From: ANME-2 cluster archaeon
GTDB taxonomy: Archaea; Halobacteriota; Methanosarcinia; Methanosarcinales; Methanocomedenaceae
Length of the DNA: 8,408 nt
Direction of reading: 5' to 3'
Assembly (NCBI GenBank): GCA_022353185.1
Contig: JAKRWB010000688.1
Span: 1 to 8,408, forward strand
The position numbers and the translations under genes were made by a program. The notes under the pieces were generated by a model. The model was not told where the DNA came from. It made no database searches and saw only the letters and a program-made list of their open reading frames with translations. Below, one piece after another: positions 5,666 through 8,408 of the stretch (positions are counted from its first letter, which is position 1; the number at the start of each line of letters is the position of its first letter).

Positions 5666-6640
5666 TTATATCCATTCGTAATGTGCCATTACCTCAGGTT
5701 TGAAATCAAACAGGAGGCTTCCTTCCACATATCCAAAGAACAGGCATCCATTACAATCCCGTGCCGTACTGGCACGTTTTTCCTTTGACGACCCCCAGAC
5801 GTTTTCCAGCCCCTCGCTCACATGACCAAATCGTTCTTTTTGTACCCGGCAGTGTTCTATCCAGCCGTCAGATGTGACGTTCAGGATAATATCAGCGGCA
5901 TGACACTTGAAATCCATGTTACGGTCCCGCACCATTTTCAGGTATGTCAGGGAATTGATAATAGGATATCCTTCTTTCTTCAGCCTGATTATACTGTCCA
6001 CAGTCCGCTCATATTTCGCAATATCCTGTATCCCTATTCGGTCCCACACATCCTGACCGATACTTTCCGATTGGTGCAGCGCCTCAAAGGATATCCATAC
6101 CCCCATCTCCCTGGCCAGGTGTATAAGCTGTTCAATATCATCCAGGTTTTGCCCTGAAATGACGCAGTTCATCAGGATGGGGTTCCTGCGCCCTTCCTTT
6201 GATGCTTCAATCCCTGCCAGAAGGTCATCGAAATCCATGCCCCTGATATCTTTATAGGAATCGGTCCCGTCTACTGATACTGACAGGTAATCCACCACAT
6301 CCAGTTCATGTGCCCGCTGACTGAGTAGTTTACCGTTTGTTATCATGGACGTTATCATTCCCAGCTTGCGGGCATAAGCCATGATAACGGGCAGGTCGTC
6401 CCTTAATAATGGTTCCACGGTCCAGGCATTGTAATATTTGATGCCAAAACGTTTTGCCTCATCCAGCAGGTGCAGGATATCCCCCGTTTCCATTTCGTCC
6501 TTTTCTTCTTTCCAGTACTCGCAAAAATCGCAATGCATGTTGCACTTGGCATTGACGCCGTGGGACAGTACGAAAGGTCTTTTTTTAATCCTGAGCTGCC
6601 AGAGGGCTTTGGATGCAAGAATGGGGGAGAATGTTCTCAT
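5666..6640 (-). CDS. Radical SAM protein with C-terminal auxiliary cysteines, function unknown
   Basis: The 324-residue protein has the radical SAM cluster motif CNMHCDFC (C33, C37, C40), which binds the 4Fe-4S cluster that cleaves S-adenosylmethionine. A TIM-barrel-like core follows, with NAWTVEPLLR (71-80), MITNGKLL (99-106) and YLSVSVDGTD (118-127). The C-terminal part keeps C246, C264 and a C296xxC299 pair, suggesting an auxiliary iron-sulfur site of the twitch or reduced SPASM kind. Such proteins modify peptides, lipids or cofactors; the sequence does not say which. The N-terminus (ALWQLRIKKRPFVLSHGVNA) resembles archaeal radical SAM proteins of unknown role. It begins 5 nt after the cbiE stop with no clear ribosome binding site, so it is probably cotranscribed. 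A role in corrinoid chemistry is possible but unproven. Confidence 0.85.
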   Translation of the reverse strand: MRTFSPILASKALWQLRIKKRPFVLSHGVNAKCNMHCDFCEYWKEEKDEMETGDILHLLDEAKRFGIKYYNAWTVEPLLRDDLPVIMAYARKLGMITSMITNGKLLSQRAHELDVVDYLSVSVDGTDSYKDIRGMDFDDLLAGIEASKEGRRNPILMNCVISGQNLDDIEQLIHLAREMGVWISFEALHQSESIGQDVWDRIGIQDIAKYERTVDSIIRLKKEGYPIINSLTYLKMVRDRNMDFKCHAADIILNVTSDGWIEHCRVQKERFGHVSEGLENVWGSSKEKRASTARDCNGCLFFGYVEGSLLFDFKPEVMAHYEWI

Positions 6641-6645
6641 ATAAA

Positions 6646-7251
6646 TCAGATATTCAAGTCGTTTTCCAGTGCCGGTCCAACGATCATACAGTAAAGCTGT
6701 GATGCTGCACGGGGTGGTTTTTCTAAAGTTCCTACTTTTACATGCTCGTCGGGATACCCTAGCTTTTCTAAAACTGCAACCGGTACATCAAGTCTGATAC
6801 TTTCAAGGATAGATACTACTTCATCTACACCAAAATTTGGTGATGGAAGTAAGAAAATTGTTGAACCTGAAGTAATAGCCAGCCTGAATTTTACTGCTGC
6901 AGGTGTTGGATTCCTGCCATGCGCGTTAACCACCAGGATATCGGTCATGTCAACTTTCATCCTGGCACATGCAACCTGCAGAGAAGAAATCCCGGGTATT
7001 ACCACATCATCCGGTCCTGCAAATTTACCCAGACCAGATAGGTTTGGGTCTCCAGTTGAAAGTACCACAGCATCGGAGGGAAGTTCATGTATCCGGCCAT
7101 AATCCTCTATCGCCCTGGCTTCGCAGCAAATATGTTCACTTGCCAGTCCAAGGGCACGGGGTGAACCATATACCAATTTGGCCTGCCGTATCGTCTGGGC
7201 GGCCTCAGGAGTCACCATGCCAGGACCGATACCAACACCAACTATTTTCAC
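6646..7251 (-). CDS. cbiE: Cobalt-precorrin-7 (C5)-methyltransferase CbiE
   Basis: CbiE uses S-adenosylmethionine to methylate C-5 of cobalt-precorrin-7 in the anaerobic cobalamin pathway; the C-15 methylation and decarboxylation are done by CbiT, which is neither fused here nor present in the window. The 201-residue protein is a typical stand-alone CbiE of the tetrapyrrole methylase fold. It has the N-terminal VGVGIGPGMVT (4-14), STGDPNLSG (65-73, with the family GDP loop) and IPGISSLQVACAR (85-97). The start is a GTG at 7251-7249, one base after the cbiD TAA, and no ATG nearby would keep the leading beta strand. The tight spacing implies translational coupling with cbiD, which supplies an earlier step of the same pathway. 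Confidence 0.93.
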   Translation of the reverse strand: MKIVGVGIGPGMVTPEAAQTIRQAKLVYGSPRALGLASEHICCEARAIEDYGRIHELPSDAVVLSTGDPNLSGLGKFAGPDDVVIPGISSLQVACARMKVDMTDILVVNAHGRNPTPAAVKFRLAITSGSTIFLLPSPNFGVDEVVSILESIRLDVPVAVLEKLGYPDEHVKVGTLEKPPRAASQLYCMIVGPALENDLNI

Positions 7252-7252
7252 G

Positions 7253-8269
7253 TTATACCCCCGTATCCCTTACAATATCGCCATTCCTGTCAAGTAACAT
7301 AATCCTTGCCCCACCTGCTTTTTTCACAGCCGCTTCCAACGCCCGGTCTATGATTGAGCTCGCCCGGTCGTTATCTACCATCTCAAGCACAGTGTTGAAC
7401 CCTGTACTATCCAGTATATCAGGCATTGCCCATTTCAGTATCAAACCCGGTAGCCCACATATTACAGTTTCACCCCCTGAAGCCTTAATACCTTCGTCGA
7501 GCCGGCTACCCACCATGACCACGGTATGTTCAGGGAACAACATCTGGGAATAACGCATCCCGATGCGCCCCGTGGTCAGCACAACATTTGAGGCATCCCT
7601 GATTAAGTCCATCCTGGTCTCGCCCAGATGGTCACTCCAGGGTTCCACGAATCCGGTGGTGCCCAGTATGGATATCCCCCCCTGCACACCCACCTGCGGA
7701 TTCAGGGTCTTTGCCCCCACAACCTCGCCATCCGGTACAGACAGGGTCACGGCGGCACCTTCCAGGCCGGTTTCATCCAGAGCCTCCCGGATGGCGTCCA
7801 GTATCTGCTTGTACGGTGCAGGGTTTATGGCGGGCCCGCCTGCCTCCACCTGTAAGCCGCCTCTTGTGACCCTGCCAATACCGACCCCTGCTATAAGTTC
7901 AATCCGGGGGGCAGGGCTTGCCTCTGCAATGAATACCAGACCGCCTGTGACATCGCTCTCATGGTCGCCCGGTATCTTTACCACCTCTGCCCTGCCGCCC
8001 GCTGCCTTTACATGAAGTTGTGCCCTTATGCCTGACGGGGTGGGGACTGATACTGAATCCACCTCTCCCTGTAGTGATAACACAGAAGCTTTAGCTGCGG
8101 CTGCGGCGGTTGTGCCTGTGGTAAAGCCTCTATGCAGCAAGTTGCCATTAGAGAGTACCACCAGCAGTCCTGATGCCACGCCTTCGGACAGTTCACGGGA
8201 CGGCATGTTCACCCGGTCGAGCCATTGTGTGGGTATCTGGAAGTCGTTTACGGGGTCTATTAGATTCAT
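7253..8269 (-). CDS. cbiD: Cobalt-precorrin-5B (C1)-methyltransferase CbiD
   Basis: CbiD methylates C-1 of cobalt-precorrin-5B to give cobalt-precorrin-6A, using S-adenosylmethionine, in the oxygen-independent cobalamin route. The family signatures are plain: RGFTTGTTAAAAAKA (47-61), GVGIGRVTRGGLQV (128-141), NPAPY (149-153) and GGISILGTTGFVEPWS (197-212). The 338-residue protein has about 46 residues before the RGFTTGT motif, an N-terminal extension compared with the shortest bacterial forms. The ATG at 8269 is the first start after the promoter, about 43 nt from the centre of a TATA box, so a short leader is expected. It is the first gene of a minus-strand operon with cbiE directly behind. 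Codon use is GC-rich compared with the restriction cluster at the left. Confidence 0.95.
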   Translation of the reverse strand: MNLIDPVNDFQIPTQWLDRVNMPSRELSEGVASGLLVVLSNGNLLHRGFTTGTTAAAAAKASVLSLQGEVDSVSVPTPSGIRAQLHVKAAGGRAEVVKIPGDHESDVTGGLVFIAEASPAPRIELIAGVGIGRVTRGGLQVEAGGPAINPAPYKQILDAIREALDETGLEGAAVTLSVPDGEVVGAKTLNPQVGVQGGISILGTTGFVEPWSDHLGETRMDLIRDASNVVLTTGRIGMRYSQMLFPEHTVVMVGSRLDEGIKASGGETVICGLPGLILKWAMPDILDSTGFNTVLEMVDNDRASSIIDRALEAAVKKAGGARIMLLDRNGDIVRDTGV

Positions 8270-8302
8270 ATTATGTACTATGTTTTAGTTAACTATTCAT
8301 AC

Positions 8303-8322
8303 CATTTTTATATATAACTTTT
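8303..8322 (-). promoter_or_regulatory. Archaeal TATA-box promoter of the cbiD operon
   Basis: The minus strand reads AAAGTTATATATAAAAATGG, with an A/T core TTATATATAA at 8308-8317 and a purine-rich flank upstream (AAAAAAG) as in archaeal BRE/TATA promoters. About 25 nt downstream would place the transcript start near 8287, giving a leader of roughly 18 nt before cbiD. The 8-bp palindrome AGTTAACT (8287-8294) lies at that predicted start. Confidence 0.6.
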
Positions 8323-8340
8323 TTATTAAATGTCTGGTGT

Positions 8341-8370
8341 GATAAAGTACACTAATTTGTAGTACTTATC
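8341..8370. promoter_or_regulatory. Inverted repeat upstream of the cbiD promoter, candidate operator
   Basis: GATAAAGTAC (8341-8350) and GTACTTATC (8362-8370) form an inverted repeat that is perfect apart from one extra A in the left arm, with an 11-nt spacer. It sits just upstream of the TATA element, where archaeal activators or repressors commonly bind. It could be a corrinoid- or metal-responsive site, but no regulator is visible. A weaker 6-bp inverted pair (ATGTAT 8387-8392, ATACAT 8401-8406) lies beyond it at the window edge. Confidence 0.45.
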
Positions 8371-8408
8371 GGTTTTTGAGTTATATATGTATTGTTTAAT
8401 ATACATTA

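Noticed and set aside
6969..8288. Long plus-strand frames (150 and 194 codons) opposite cbiD and cbiE
   Set aside because: Antisense to two strongly recognised genes; proline- and serine-rich translations typical of shadow frames.
8270..8408. Cobalamin riboswitch upstream of cbiD
   Set aside because: The predicted leader is only about 18 nt and no B12-box-like sequence is visible; archaea rarely use this riboswitch.

Overview
The window reads as archaeal chromosome, most likely a methanogen or methane-oxidising relative of the Methanosarcinales. The support is an anaerobic-type CbiD/CbiE corrinoid pair, a promoter of archaeal TATA form, tight overlapping operons, a radical SAM protein and a short archaeal-type NAD-sugar epimerase. 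The placement is inferred from gene content, not from a marker gene. Every intact gene is on the minus strand, so transcription runs right to left.

Right half (about 8408 to 4474, visibly more GC-rich): an AT-rich promoter region with a strong TATA element and an upstream inverted repeat leads into cbiD, cbiE (GTG start, 1 nt after cbiD) and an uncharacterised radical SAM protein (5 nt after cbiE). Next comes a 65-codon relic of the C-terminus of a CPBP/CAAX-type membrane protease, then an NAD-dependent UDP-glucose 4-epimerase-like protein. cbiD and cbiE act in cobalamin ring synthesis. The two genes after them have no evident link to it and may simply share the transcript.

Middle (4473 to 4129): a gene-poor, mixed spacer. 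It holds an in-frame, C-terminus-like extension beyond the epimerase stop, a GC-rich plus-strand gene fragment of about 28 codons, a perfect 14-bp palindrome, and a tiny minus-strand reading frame ahead of hsdR.

Left half (4128 to 1, AT-rich): a defence-type cluster. hsdR (type I restriction translocase/nuclease), an MNT nucleotidyltransferase antitoxin and a HEPN RNase toxin are joined by two successive 4-nt ATGA stop/start overlaps, so they are probably translationally coupled. hsdM and hsdS are absent from the window. Further left is a spacer with two short tandem repeats, then a decayed second copy of the hsdR C-terminus, then the 5' part of an AlbA_2 (Schlafen-type) domain gene that runs off the window.

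The most notable pattern is the set of 3'-end relics of genes beside intact ones: an hsdR tail, an epimerase-like tail and a CPBP tail. At the left end the hsdR tail, a possible hepT-like end and the AlbA_2 gene suggest that a second hsdR-mntA-hepT-type operon once stood here and was deleted internally.
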